A stretch of 64,000 bases of DNA from Oscarella lobularis (taxonomy: Eukaryota > Porifera > Homoscleromorpha > Homosclerophorida > Oscarellidae). Below are positions 9,256 through 24,200 of this stretch, one piece after another; position 1 is the stretch's first letter, and each line of letters begins with the position of its first letter. The stretch covers positions 2,108,001 to 2,172,000 of the forward strand of contig NC_089188.1 of the NCBI RefSeq assembly GCF_947507565.1, given 5' to 3'. The position numbers and the translations under genes were made by a program. The notes under the pieces were generated by a model. The model was given only the letters and a program-made list of their open reading frames with translations. It was not told where the DNA came from and did no database searches.

Positions 9256-12200
9256 TCAGTCGTCCAGCTGGCAAAGCATTGCTACACCTCGATCAATCCA
9301 ATGATTAGAAGGCCGGTTAGATGGCAAGTCAATTGACAAAACGTAATTCGTTGAATGGCCAGTAGTAGACAGCGTCCCTCGACGAGCACTCGTTTTATAC
9401 ACTAAGGAGAATTATTGACTCTGGGTAGAAAAAAACTACAGTACGTCGATCAAACCTGGACACGAAACCGTTTTCCTTTTTTCAAAATTTTCTTTTTCGC
9501 CAGGTTTGAGCCAAATCTACCAAGAAAGTTTTCTAGGTTATTTGCACTCCCATACAATAGTCTTAGCCCTACAATTGGGACCGAGTCAAACAGAACTTTG
9601 GGCAGGGATTCTGCTATGACTTTCTCGTGTCGATCCCACCTTGCACCTTCCATGAAAAATCCTCTCACGTATGCGCCGTCATCCTGAAAGCAAAAATTCG
9701 TTTTCTAAATATATCCCATTGCGAGATATCTTGCCGGAGATTTTGCAGCGTTTGATTCGTCACTAAGAACGTCGAATTGAAATCCCAAACGATCAATCGG
9801 AATTCCGTACTTTCTCGCAAAATTTTGCATGGTGCCTATCTCAGAAAAATTAGTTGAGATACTCTCGTGTCGTCTGACTTACCTGTCAGAAACGACTGAG
9901 TAAAATAGAACCCAGATATCCAAAAAACCGTCGGAGCGCCTTTCTTAATCCAGTTCTGTAGAGCAAATGATACAACCCCTATTGCTTCAACTACCCCATA
10001 ATCTTTCGCACTCGAAAAAAAGTCAGTCGAGCCATCAAGTCGGCAATGTAACCGCCTAGAGGCTTTAGGGACGGATACGACTTAGCTGCCCATAGCGCTG
10101 GAACCTGAGACGAATTTTCAGCAAACGACACAACGAAAATGTATTATACTTTTCCAACTAGCATGCTGTTGAACACCTCCTCCAGCTCCGATGACATGAC
10201 TACGAGACCCCTGACGGCTTTTCTCAAGTCTTCCAGACTTGAGCGAACAACGACCAGTAGGCGATTGAATCTGTTGCGTATCAGTGCTGACGTACAATGA
10301 GGACGGAGTTCGATCGCGTACCGTATCAGTTCTTGAGTCAATACCGTGTTCATTGACTCGTCGTAAAGAACGGGAAATTTCGACGTCACCGCTTCAAGAT
10401 CGAAATTAGGAGGAAGCTTCGACAGAACGTCGGACGCTAGATCTTGAATTATGCTCTGAGATGATTTGCCTCCACCAGAAGTCTGGCAAAACGATTTTCA
10501 CTGAGCTCCGTAATTACGGGAGTCTGACTCACCTGTCGTGGAAGAGTGAGAAGTATGCTATTGAACAACTGCTGCGTTTCTTTCTGGTCCTTTGTGATGT
10601 CTGCATTATCGTGAAAACCGTATACCTATTACAAACATTCGAAATAATTTTTAGGAGAATTTATTAATTATAAACTTGCCTCAGGGTGGGGTGTAATAGG
10701 GAGATCTCTGATGTAATCAACGTACGAATCAAATTCGCCCTAAAGAGCACGCGTAGGTTCCAAAGCGCCTATTAGAGGCAGTGCGTACATCAGGAGGAGC
10801 GAAGTAAACTCTGCTAGGAGAAAATCTGTAGTCGTCATCGAAAATTTGGGGGCAATAGAAACGATCAAGAAGGCTGACGAGAAGACGTCTAAAGGAAGAA
10901 TTAGAACCCAATCATAATCTGATGAGTGATTGCGCAAACCTGTCCAACTCGTCTGTCACTCGACCGCCGTAATTGCACTGACCCGTCAGATAGGAAAGAG
11001 CATCAAACGGAACCTCATCGTAATCATTTAAAAATAGCTAGAAGGACAGGATGGAAAGAAACGTAGGGTAGACTTTACAGAGCTCACTTGAAGTTGCCTG
11101 ACGCTAATCCTTAGATCCGATTCGTTGAATTCGTACGGAATGTTCCAGCCTAGAGGACCGAAGTTACGTCTCTCTTGAACCATAGCGTGGAAAAAGCAAA
11201 GGCCAAAGAGAAGCTTTCTCCACGTCTAAAACGACGGAACCAATCAGATCGATTGTCGCATTGACGCTAAAGGTTTTCGTATACCCGAGACTTGGAACAG
11301 CCAGAAAAGAAAGATGGATCTGAAATTGGGTCATTGAGGTAGGAACGAAGAAGATTTGCGCGAAGTCCCTTCGGCGGTTCGTTCGTCATCTTCACCCCTA
11401 AAGGCGATTAGTGATACAACTGAACAAAGCAAACATTTTGATTATACCGTGCTGTAGTACGAGAACAGGAAAATCTTCCGAAGGATAACTGGTCAGCCAC
11501 AGCCTGAAGTCATTGTGTGTTCTTCCAGGAAAAATTGTCTACGTCAAAACGGTGGAAGGCTGATCAGTCTGCAAATTAATAAATCTTACTTGCTCGCAGA
11601 TCTGCTCCAGCTGCGGCATCCAAGAAACTGCCAAGTGGCAGTTCTGCAAGATTACCCAGTGACCGGCTACAATTGCCTGGGAAAAAAATTATACAAATCC
11701 CCAAAAAGCAAATAGGATCGCGCACCTTTTCAATCATTGACGCCGCAATAGGACCCTGGCCCTGGCCCAAAGAAATGGTATTGCACCGTTCACCCCCCAT
11801 GCCTGCATAACAAAACTAAATTTTAAAAATTTGAGCTCTATGCTCCTACCCGTATCATCAGCAAACTTAAGGAGACCGGCCATAGGATCGGCTCCAGGCG
11901 AAAGGATGAATATGAGAGGGGAGTTGGAGTTGGAATCGGCAAAACTACTCGGCAAGTCAAACGTAGGCGGAGTTATATACGTGAGACCCATGCTGTCAAC
12001 AATGAAATCCTGAACCGCTGGAATGATCTAAAAAACGGTGTACTTTTACTACAATATTTTATACGGCGTACCTTGTCGGGTCTCAGGCATCGAAGAAGGA
12101 TGAGATTCTGCAGACGATTGGATACAGTGCGCCATGGCTCGGGCTTGGCAATGACATGCGGCGTAGACGAGTCGTAAACGGTTTTCCACTCGGACAACTA

Positions 12201-15200
12201 GAGATTTCTCATCGCAATACAGAATTCTGCCATGGTGAAAAAAACCTTCTCTTTGAAATTCTCGTGTAGTCCTCGAAACGCTGGCAGCTGCGAACATCGA
12301 ACAATTTCTGCCCACGACTTGTCACTCAGCCAGTCCGGCGCCGGATTGGGATAGGGATTGTCCAAAGCAACGCCGCCTGTTAATAAAAATCGCCACTCGT
12401 CGTCGTCAACTTGTCCCCTGGAGAAACAGAAAGACTTTGAAAATACTCAGTGGCATTCCTGTAGGACTGACCTGCTTCGCAAAATCCCTAAGGTGAGAAG
12501 GAACGAGAAAAGCAGTTTGTCCTTCTCGAACAGAGAGCGGCAAACGTTCTTATAAATTCTACAAATCGTGACCAGATTCGGATTCATCGCTAGCGGAATA
12601 TTTCTATGGGAGGCTCACGATTCGGTGAAGTAATCGTTTAGATTCGCTATGCGCTCGCTAAGATCCGCAGACGGTCGACTGTTGCCTATTGACTGCAGAA
12701 AAAGTCCGACAAACCAAGTCATCGAGTACTGATACATCGGATCAACATTGGCCATGTCGGAAATGGTAAAAAATAAAACAGCGGAATGCTTGGCCACCTA
12801 AACACCGCTGTACCAATGACGAGGAAAGCCAGTGAATGTGTAATCGTTACAGGTTTGTAGCCGTCTCTCGTCAAATCGATTTGGCGCTCAGTCACAGACG
12901 CAGCTTCCTGCTTTCTCGATATTTCGGCAGACAAGTTCTTGCTGCTCGACAGAACCTATACCAATCTGAAGTGAGCACAGAAGTCTAGCTTTTAGTGGTG
13001 TGACCTGTATAGCCGTTTCGTCCTCGAGAATGTTACCCTGAGACGAAGACAGAACTTCGAGAATTCGACCTTCGATCTCCTTTAGCTATAGACTCAATGA
13101 TGAAATTTGTTTTTCGTGGTATTTTCAAGGCCAACGTACGTCTTTTTTATTTTTGGCTCCTTCCACAATTAGTTCGTTTTTCTGCTGTTCTAGTTCGGGT
13201 CTCTCTTTGGCGACAACGATTCCGAGGAGCTGGTCTTCCAGACCGGCAGGTGTAATCATGAAGTTTAATACAGTCACCTGCATTATAAAGAAATTAATCA
13301 CACAACGAAAAACATCAATTCAAAGATACTTTGATAGAAACTTCTGGTAAGAAATGAGGATTTCGAAGCCTGGTAGTCACATAGAATCTAAAGTCCTACA
13401 AAAACTTCGCACCCATACAACTTCATATGCGCGTATCTTACGCGAGAATATTCAATCAGATTTTCTCCTAATTTTATGTACTCCACGCCCCCCTAAAAAT
13501 CAAAATCAAAACGAGATATCATATGACGTCATTATTGTGCGTACCTGTCGAACGGTCTGCTTTAAAAGTAACGGTTCCAATAGAGGATCAAGCTGCTCGC
13601 CAACGTTCTCCATTAGCAACGGAGTACCAAACTATGGTCATAATAATACAAAGACTTGTGACGGACATTTAGTGCACTCGTTACTTGAATGCAATTCTCA
13701 AGTGTTCGAGCGTAATTTGGATCCGACAATTTGACAACCTAAAACCAAAAAGTGAAGGCCCCACAGCTCGGTTCGTTGACTTCGTTCTACTTCTAAATTG
13801 TTTGGCTTTTCCAAATTTTTAATCCATTTATTGGCTTGGCCTTGGGGATCAATAATGAGCGGCCATCGCTGGGCGTTACTCACGATTATAGCATTGTCCA
13901 CTGAAAAGCTACACAACGAACGGTGGTGTCATTTCCAAAAATTGAACTGAGCAATACCTGTCCACTGGCAGACCCGCTATATGCCACGAGCGGACGACAA
14001 CCGGATCGCCCAACGTCGAATTGAGCGAAAAATTACTGGAGCACGGTATTCCCTTGCTTTCACACTGATCCATCCATTGCGTGACAATTTTCTGTATAAA
14101 ATTCGAAGATTCTAAAAGAAATGTCGTTTCTCTGACTACGTTACCTGTCGAAATTCCACCGTGAACGCTCCCAAATAGGCTACAATTCCAGACGAAAGGA
14201 GAACGTCTCCCACCACGTTGTGCAAGTCGTTTCCAAGAGATTCGGCAGCCTGCGTCCATCTCTCCCTCTCCCCGCCCAATCCATTGATGAGTTTCTCAGC
14301 TCGTACGAGTTTCTGAGAGCAGATTTCGATGCTTACTTCTAATTCCTGAAAAGCGAGTATAGTCGGACTTTTTGACCGGTTTTCAACGTGCTCAAGTTCA
14401 CAACACAAACCTTCTTTTTCTTCTTCTTGGCCTTCAAGTCTTTATTCAACGACGCAAGTTTCTGAAGAACTTTATTCAGGGCCGCCCTCTTTGCCTTCAA
14501 ATCTCTCAATTTCACGGCTAATTCTTCCTCGGCTTCAGCTAACTTTTTCCTTTTAGGTGCAACGACCTAGTAGTAATGATATGCGCAGAAAAATTAAATA
14601 AGAGTGGGAACAAAATACCTTGGCAACTTTGTCGTAGACTTCGATGGCTCGAACCCAGCTGCACAGGCCTTGACACGCCGACGAAATATTTCGCATTTTC
14701 ACCGGATCAAAGTCCGGATGAGTGACGTATTGCGAGCGAATTTTCTGAATGACGTCGTTTGGTATGTTGTCCTTGTCGAAGACTTTTAACGATTCGAGAA
14801 ATTTCAGATCGCTGAGAACCTGAAGTGCAAGCATCATAAATCCTGGATTACTAGCTAATGAGTTATATACTCTTTTCGAAGGGCCCCAATAGTCCTGAAT
14901 CACTTTTCCCATGCCACTTGGATCAGGCTTTCGTTCAGGCTTGATTCCCTAATCCACACATGCAGATGCCTTTTTAATTAACAATTCTACCGTGCTGTAC
15001 CTTCATGATACAAATTGCTTCCATGACCAACTTGACGGCAGACGGAGGACTAACCATTGTCTTCATCATCGCAACATCCTGCGGCTTGAGAGTATCTAGA
15101 GCAGCTATCGCTTCCTCCAGCAGAGGAATAGCCACAGCTAAATCGCGTTCACATTCTTCCTAATAAAATATTTAGCAATAACGTACTCTAAATCAATTAA

Positions 15201-18200
15201 TGCAACCTTCATTGCTTTCGATGCAGCAGCCTTTTCGTTAGCAATCATTTCGTCAGCCTCGACTGTCTATAGGGAAGAAGTTACATAATGTGAATTTCGT
15301 CTCCTCGCACAGTACCTCTCGTTTGGCTTCGACTTGCTTCGTCTCCCCTTTAATCGTCGTCACGAGTCGATCCGTTTCTGCGCTCGTTTTAATCAGCTCC
15401 GGCTGAAGTTCTTTCAATTCTTTTTGCATGACAGCCACCTGAATAGTAAACCGTTTTCGCGAGCGCGTACTCGAGAGAGTCTACACAGCACTTGAGTAGC
15501 AGCGAAGTCGAGCTTCTCGAGACCGGTCAGATAACGATTCCTAGCCGACAGAACGCTACGTCTCTTTTTGTTCGCCAGTATCTTAAACGTTTTGATGAGT
15601 TCCAAGTAGGAATTCGGAGTCACGTAGTTATGACGACGCAGAACGTCGTAGTAGCTAAAACGTCGCACCAACGTTAACACCGCGGGGGACTCCGGGCCGA
15701 GACTAGAGATTATCTACCTCAAAGAAAGCTCGCGAACGCTTTCGTGAAAATGCTCAAACATGCCGACGACTTTGCCTCGAAGTTCAAAAGGAATTTCCAC
15801 GTCGTCGAGAAAGTGATCGGCCACCCTGACCAGAGCGTCCTCGGGCCACGCCTAGAGAGAAATCACAAAGGGGAAACGGTCCCTCCCAACACAGTTCTTG
15901 CCTGAAACCAGTCGATAGTGCAGCAATTGATGAGAGACGGAAATTTCCGAAGGCGATTGCGAAATGCGTCGCCCACCGGGCTCATGCAAAGAACGACGTG
16001 CAAATGCGAACGAACTCGTTCGAGAAAGAAGTTATACATTGCGACGGCCGTCGTGTCTATTTTAGCGGACTCGTCGCGAACAACGAGCTGCATCTGTAAA
16101 CCAAAAAATAATTCAAATAAAATAAGATAAATGATTCTTGTCTCGACCTTTTCGATTATTTCCGCTTTTTCTTCGGCTTCGAAAAGATTCGGCACGTCGG
16201 CTGTATTGAGAATCATGCTGACGTCCTCGAGAAAAGACTCGTCTTTGATTTGATTGTCGCCGAAGAGAAAGACGGTTGGCTGCCCTTCGAAACCGGCCAT
16301 TTTCATCATCTTCCGAACGTCCTCGCGCCAATCGGCAGTCGTGTAAGTCTTCGTGATTTCGATCTGATAGAGCCGATAGTCGGCCATGTGCGCCGCCAAT
16401 TTCGCCGCACTCTGCCGTCCGGAGCCGCTGATTCCGACGAGCAGAGCGTGACCTTTCGGCTGCTTCAATATTCGACTGATACGAGAAACGTGCTCGATTG
16501 CAAAACGAAATAGAACGAGAGGCATCGGCGTCTTGCAGACGACGTTGTAGTCGTCGAGATAATGATCCATGACTTTCTGCAGTTTGTCTAAGTCCTTGAT
16601 CTCGTCGTAGATCTTCGGCTCGGCATTGGGAACGAGGTAATCTCCGTAGAAGAGACTGAGAAGAAAAACCGTTGATCATATATGAGCTAAGACCCTGTAT
16701 TTACCTTCTCATATTGTCGTCAACGACTTCACTCCTGTATTGCGTCAAATGAGAAAAGAGCGAATTGAAGTTCGACTTGAAATATTTTCCAATTGAGTCC
16801 TGCGTACAGATTGGGTTCAATAGGAGACCTGCTGTGCGCCGGCGCGCTCACGCACCTTCACTATAGCAAAAAAGGCGGACCGATCGCTGTCGTCGATTAG
16901 CCGATCGTAAAAAACGCGATACACTTCGTGGACCCACAGTCGGATAACTTTGTCCGGTTCGCTTGCTTTTGTGTGAGGAAGCAGAAGAACGCCCTAGCAC
17001 AAACCAACTCATTCTATCTCGATGCATGCTATAGCATCTCCATCATACCTGAATGACTCTCGAATAATCTCTCAGATTGAAAACGTAGTGTGACTTTAGA
17101 GGCGTTGGAAGGAAACTATTTATCGACTCTTTGTAAACAGCAGTCGTGGCATTGATGATAATCTAGCATAACGAATTCTACAGGAACTATGTATATATGA
17201 TGGCGATTCTTACTCTCCCTAGTCGACGTATACTTGAATCAAAGCCTTGGCCAAAGTGCCAATCGATGATGACGCTGAAAATTCCCTTCATCGTCTCGTC
17301 GTCGAATTCGTCGATTGCGATGATGTTATAGTGACGAAGCAGCCGCTCCGTCACTACGTTTCGCCCGCCGCCAAAAGGACCCATCGCCGACACAATTTGA
17401 ACGTCAACCAGTTCAAGAGTACTCGTGTCTTTTCTAAAAGAAACGAGCAGATGAAATCTTATTTACGATTATCGAGCTTTTTACCTGTCAAACCAGCACT
17501 TGTGATCGGCCCATTGTCGTAGGAGTTCTATAGGCGGTTGCGCGCCGTATTTCTCCTTAGCCGGCATGTTGAGATCGTCGACGAAGACGATGCATTTTTT
17601 TCCGAAGGGAGGCCCATACATTCCTTTTCGCCTCCTGTGCAAACATAATTATTTCAAAAACGACTAAATGTCGTGGATAGAAATAGACCTATCGAGCTTC
17701 GATAGAATGATTTCTTGAGTCAATCCGGCTGAAGTCTGAGCCGAAAAATTAACAAAATTTGGAACGTATCTATATAACATTCTTTAGAGCACAAACTGAG
17801 ACGAAAGGAATGAGAAGTACTTCTCTTTAGACAGGTTTAGCAAGTAATTGCTAGTGAGAACGCTCTTTCCCGTTCCTGTAGGTCCAACGAAAAGAAGGGA
17901 TTTCTCTTGAGACACAAAAGTCCCAAGAAAATACGTTTGTCGGACTGTTTCGCGTGTAGGAACAATCAATGAGCTGATCTAGACGTATTGGGCCATTCAT
18001 ACAATCATGACCTAGCCTCTACGACGGCAATTTCTCTTACTTTGGCCGTCTCTGTTAATTCCAGTCTTTCAACGGCGCTTTCCCAGCTTCTCCACACCCC
18101 GCTGACCGCTTTATCGTAAAAGTAATCATACACGGAACCCTTCTGAGGAAACTGGCAGTGCTTAGGAAGCTTCAGCCGAGCCGGACGCGGATGAGTTTGA

Positions 18201-21200
18201 CTGATACCAGCAGCAAGAGGACGAAAGAACTGATCGAATCTAAAAACGCAATTGGCTCGTAATAAAGTTGTGTGTTATCGCGCTACTTTGATCGGCTGGG
18301 TGCGTCGAGACCACCTCCTATGCCCCAAACGACTGAAAAGAGAAAGAAGCTTTGGAGCCAGTTGTTTATTAGCGCTTCGGCCATGCTCTTCTTTTTCTCC
18401 TCTTCCTCTCTTTGCCGTCGCATGTCGCTGACGGACGTGACGATAGACAAGCTGGAAACCGGAGCTTCAGCAATCCTAAGAAACCGATTAGGAGAAAGAC
18501 ATGTAGAATGATATAACGTTATACCACAGCTCGTCGAGGAGACACCCGTAGAGCGTAAGCATAGCACGAACCAAATAGATTGGCGACATTTTGACGAAAG
18601 AGCGGCAATTCCGACCGACAAATTCCAAGCAAGGAGGAACAAGCCAATCGACCATCAACTAAAAGTTTTCGCTCGTTTGATTTCCTTATTTAAAAATGCT
18701 AGGAACCTCCTTACAGTGACCATTTCCCGTTGAAGTTCGCTGAGCGAGTTGGGAAGACTCGTCTCGAGCCAAGACGTCGCTCGCGGTTTCCAACCGAGTT
18801 GAGAAGGCTCCATGTAGATCATTCCACATCTTGAGCATTGGCACAATTTCGTTCCATCCAGAAACAGCAAACGCCCTTTTTTAGTACTAACCTGCTCACG
18901 GTCGCCGGAGACGCCTCTTCCAAGTCCGCAGGCTCAAAAATCATCGTCTGCTTTGGAGACATTTGAATGATTTCTCCGCTCATCAAGCAAAGCTGTGTAC
19001 GTGTACCGCGGTGCGAACACAGCAGGAATGCAGAAAAAAGAACGAACGTACCTTCTTGCTATCGTCCAGCACGGTGTTCATGTTCTCGATCCACAGCGTG
19101 TCGACTGGTCCGTCAAAAACGATCCACTTGCGATTCGGAGACGACGACTTGGCAAAGTCTCGAAACGTCTTCGCCAAAACGCCTAAAACATTCTATTAAT
19201 TGTCGCGCGTCAACGCGCGCGAATGATAACCAACCATCGGTCCATTCGTGCGAAACGGGGTCAAAACAGCCGTAAAGCTCGCCCATTGTAATCGCTTTGG
19301 GATTAATAACCCGGTAATTCACCTAAACGGAAACCCTCCATTGTAAATTCTTCGCTGGGACATCGGGCTTACTTTAAACTCGTCCATCATCTGGCATTCG
19401 TTCAGTTCTCCCAACGATTCTGCCAATGTTTTAAAAGCAGACGTTTTCCCGCCTAATGTGCCGCCAACAATCATAAATCCGTGTCTCACGAGCATCATTT
19501 CGTAAATCTGAAAAACAAAATGAAGCGAGTCTCGAGCCAAACGTTTAGTTCTCACCTGAACGATTTTTTCGACAAACCAGGGCACGGGTTGTAGCTGTCG
19601 TCGCGCGATGCTGTCGAGCAAAGCGTCTTCCAGCGTCCCGCGATCGGATTTCGGCAGCGTGACGCCGGGAAACAAGTCCGACGTGATTCCTTCAAAGAGC
19701 GGAATATCGTGTGAGAGGAACTGAGAGAAGAAAGATGAAAAGCCGAAGTAGGATATTTATAAGCCGTACTTTCGGCAAATTGACGTCATTAATCGACTGC
19801 AAAATCAAGATACTCTCCTCCTGATCAGGACATCGTAGCTTCAAGTTGCCGGCCGCAGTCAGAACCGATTTCACAGCGCGCATCCCGTAATCGTAGTGAT
19901 GTTGGGAGGATAGCTAAAGCATACTTCATTTGACCGATTCCCTAGCTACCCCGGGCCTACCTGTTCAGAACACAGCTTGTACGTCGCGACAATTTTCCCG
20001 GAGAGACTTCTCGCATTAACGAAGCCCATCGAATAGAGCATTATTTCGGCGATCATCGCATAGTCCGGAACCATCATCGCGACAGTACGAAAGAGCACCT
20101 ATATTAGAAAGAGGAATGAGAAAAAACGAAATAATGCAATTATAGGTCGTAGTGCCTTCAAATTGTCCGGGAGTTCGGCACGACCAGCGTAACCGGGATT
20201 CATCGTGATGAATATCGTGCACGAAGGATCGAACAGAATTTCGGTTCCTTCGAAGACAAACTTCTCCAGCTGCAGCGCGACGGCCCGTTGAATACTCTGC
20301 ACCTGCTGAGCAACGACGGACAAAACCTAAACAAAAAGGCCCCCCATTACAAAAAAATTGACCAGGTGAAACAGACAAACCTCTAACTCAATCCTATTAA
20401 ATTCATCGAAACAAGCCCAGGCTCCCGACTGAGCGAGCCCTTTGAAAAACTTCCCCATCGCCTTGTAGTCCAACCCGTCGCTGCAGTTGAAAACGACGCA
20501 TTGCTTGGCGACGGCCTTGGCGAGATCCTTGCACGTCTCCGTCTTTCCCGTTCCGGCGGGACCCTCGGGAGCGCCGCCGAGATTCAACTTCAACGCGCCC
20601 ATCAGCGTCCGATAGCAGCGATCGGTCAGCGGCGTGATGACGAGACGACCGCTATTGCCGAGGTATTCGTACGCGTACGGAACGACCGTCGTGATCATGC
20701 ACACGGACACGGACGCGTCCGCTGGCTGGAAGTAGTAGCGCAGTTGACTTATCCATTGAAAATCGTGCGGATTCGAAACGTCGTCGGCGCAGAGCTGAGC
20801 GACAACGTCGCGCGCTTCAGAAGAAGAAAAAAAAGCGTTGTGAGGAAAATGTTTTCTTTTTTAGGTCTTTCGTTACCGTGGACGTCGGTGACGATCAAAG
20901 CCCCGAGCGTCGTTCTATTCAACAGGCTCAGTTTTCCTCGCACGACGTCGACGATGTCGTCGATTTGACGACGGCACTGGTCGAGATAGTCGGCCATTCC
21001 GCCTCGGCGTTCCATCGCCGTCGCGACTTCGCGCGTCCAGTGAATGCAATTGCCGGCGAGAACGACTTGACCCGGCCAATCGAGAACCCAACGATTGCGC
21101 GGCGTCGTCGCGTACGCTTCGACCGACGACGAAATGACGTCGCGAAGACTTTTTCTCATTACTTCTTCGACCTTTAGAAGCCACTTTTCGACCATTCCTT

Positions 21201-24200
21201 TTGCGTTTGCCGGAAAGATGACTTCGGAGAAGTCGACCGATTCGCCTTCGGATGAAATCATTCCTATGATTTCCGTGTCTCTGGTGAAATTCAGCTTAGC
21301 AATGCCCTCGAAGCATTTCTTCAAGTGAGGTTGAACGCGAAGGGGATCCTTTGTCTCAGACAGAATTTCAAGCAGTTCGTCATTTGACAAGAAGAAAAAC
21401 CTACAAAAAACAAGGTCAATTTCATTATAGCAAGTACCCGCTAGTGACAACCTAGGAAAGTAAAGGCGTTTCTTCTCCAAATACTCATTGAGGCCACTCT
21501 GAATTTCTTCTAGGAGGTTCTGCAGGCACATTAGAAGCCAAATAGCAAAAAGAGGGTGTTTTTTCTCACGTTTGATTGCTCTAGACGACTAAGCATATCG
21601 GCTCGCGAAGTCACAACCAAAGCCTTCGTATCTTCAACAGACGCTGTCATAATTTCTCTCCTAGAAACAAAAAATGAGTACAGCACCGAACCTGCACGAA
21701 AAATTCCGACCAATTTATATCGACGACGGTAAACTTCCGCGCTTCGTCCGGCATCTGATGAGTTATGTCTTCAGAAGTGAAAATGGGTTCCAAATAAAGC
21801 CAAGTTGCCTGAACCTAGAAGAAAGAGATAGACAAAGACGTCCTCCTTATAACGTTCCCCGGTACCTTTAGCCAATAATCCATAATGTCCTGCATCAGTA
21901 CGAGTTTCGTTTCCCACTCTTTGACGTCCTCCTCTATCGGGCCGACAAACGGAGATCCTTTCATTGTCTGCGTTTTGACGAGGTGATCGTCCAAGAGGAG
22001 TTGAATGTCATCGACGGCGGACAGAATGCTGATGCCTGATTCCCTGTAAGGTATAAAAGAAAAGTGGACGTCTTCCCACTCTCCCAGCATCTTCTTTAAC
22101 GCCTGAAAAAAACGCCCACGATAAAAACACGTATTCTTTAATGTCTAGCGTTGTTACCTTTTCTAAAGAAAATTCCTTTGCCGCGACGTTGCTAATTTCC
22201 TCGATCTCTTCCATGTAAGGCTGAAGATCGCAGTCGAGCATTTCTGAAAGCGATGTGTCCGGCTGAGGGCTGACGTCAAAGCCAACCTACGCCGGTGTTA
22301 GATACTTACCAATAAAGACCGAGTGTCTTACCAGCTCATTGATTTTATCCCAGTGTCTTTCCCTGAGACCGGGATTGCAAACCGCCTGAACCAGCGGCAA
22401 ATGCTCCTTGAAGTCTTCGACTTTCCGCTTGAGAAGATTGGAGACTTTGAGTGGGCCCGGTACGTCGGCAAACGTCTTGCTTAACTTGTAAGCTATTTTC
22501 CATAGCCCGCTCACCTTGTACGAGGGAGAGAGAGAGAGGTCACTTTTTATGTTTATTTGAGTTACGTCGCCCTTACCTCGTCATCTAATTCCTGCGGATT
22601 GAGGGACAGGATGGATCCCTGAAGCCAATCGTCGTTCCGAGTTTGAAATTGAACGACAGAATTCCACAGCTTTGTAAATGGCTCCAAGGCACTCAAAGCT
22701 CTGGCGATTTGCGGGAACGAGCTCGGCTCTTCAACCCGCAAGAGCATTTCTTCGTCATTCATCTCAGCCGTCTACACACCCCATATACCAAAAAAATTTT
22801 TAATCTAAAAAGTGCCCACCTTCTGGTCAAATTCGTGAAGTTTTTCGCGAATTTTTTGCACCGCCTCCGCATTACTTTCGGCTTCGGTAATTCGATCAAG
22901 TAAGCTTAGTTCCTTCACGTCGTTCTCGACAGCTTCGACAGCCGCCTTCAGTTCAATTCGCCTTTGAGAGAGCTCCTCGATGACGTCGTCCTTCTGCTTG
23001 CCCAGACGACGTTCGCTAGACAAAAAGATAAAAAAAATACAAAAAGCGATATATTTATGCGCACGTTCTCTGAATGATTGGCACTATCCGTTGAAGCCAC
23101 GAAAACGTAATGCCATTCAACTGCACGTCCTCCGGAGACAGCGAAGCGTACGTCATAAGAAAAGTCAGATTCGGCAGCGCTTCGATAGAAATCAAATCCT
23201 AAAAATCGTTTGAGCGCACCCCGTTCTCTTCTCGTCGTATCCACTTACTCGCATGTCTTGCACCAGTCCTCGATGCAAGCCGTGATTGAAGTCGAGCAGT
23301 TCAACGAGTTCTGCCGTCGTTTCCGGATGCTGTCCCAGTCGCAGTTCGATCGACTCGAATTGCGTGCAAATTTCATAATTCAGTCGTCGACTCTTCAAGG
23401 CGACGTGATTGATGAGACGATTCGCAAATCGATGAGCGAGATCGCGCAAAAACTAAAAAAAGATAATATAAAAACGACACGGGAATCCGAATTTTCAAAC
23501 CGTCATCGCCGGTTTCACGTCAATGAGAAATAATTTCATAGGCACGAAAGGAAGTTTGTCTCTCACCGCCAGCGACGTGGCCTTGAGTTTGTTGAGCTCG
23601 CGCGCAAAATCCTCTAGACTGTGTTCTCCTTCGAGAAAGAGTTCAACGAATTTTTCCGCTCTTCCGCTGCAGAGATGATCAAAGCCTTGGTACTCAGCTC
23701 GATATCTAAAAGCTCGCTGGCTATAAACGTCGATTTTTTCCTCCCCCCGTATTTTTCTTTACTTCGCTAGGCCTATTGAATTTGCTTCCAAGAGTCTTTT
23801 CGTGAATTTCTTCGCTTCTGCTAATGCGTTGTCCCACTTCTGTATCGCGTGCAGATTGTTGTTGCCTTCGAGAGCGTCCTCCTCAAAAAAGAGCAAGTTG
23901 TCGACGCGAGGAATATCGGCTAAGGAAGCCGGCAGCGTGTCGAGCACGTCGCACAGAGCGTCCGCCACTTCCGACACGCTAGGCGAGAATTCGATCGTCT
24001 GACGAGCGGAATTCCCTTTCTAGAAAAAAAAGTCATACCTTATTGTCTAGAGGGAAGGTCACTCTTACCATAAAGATAGTCAGGAACTGGGGATAGCAAT
24101 TGAAGTCGTACGAGTAGGGAGGCCGATAGTCGTTGCCGTCCGCGTAGCGATTCAGAAGATCGACGTATTTTTTCAACGTTTCAAGAGTCAAACTTTTCAG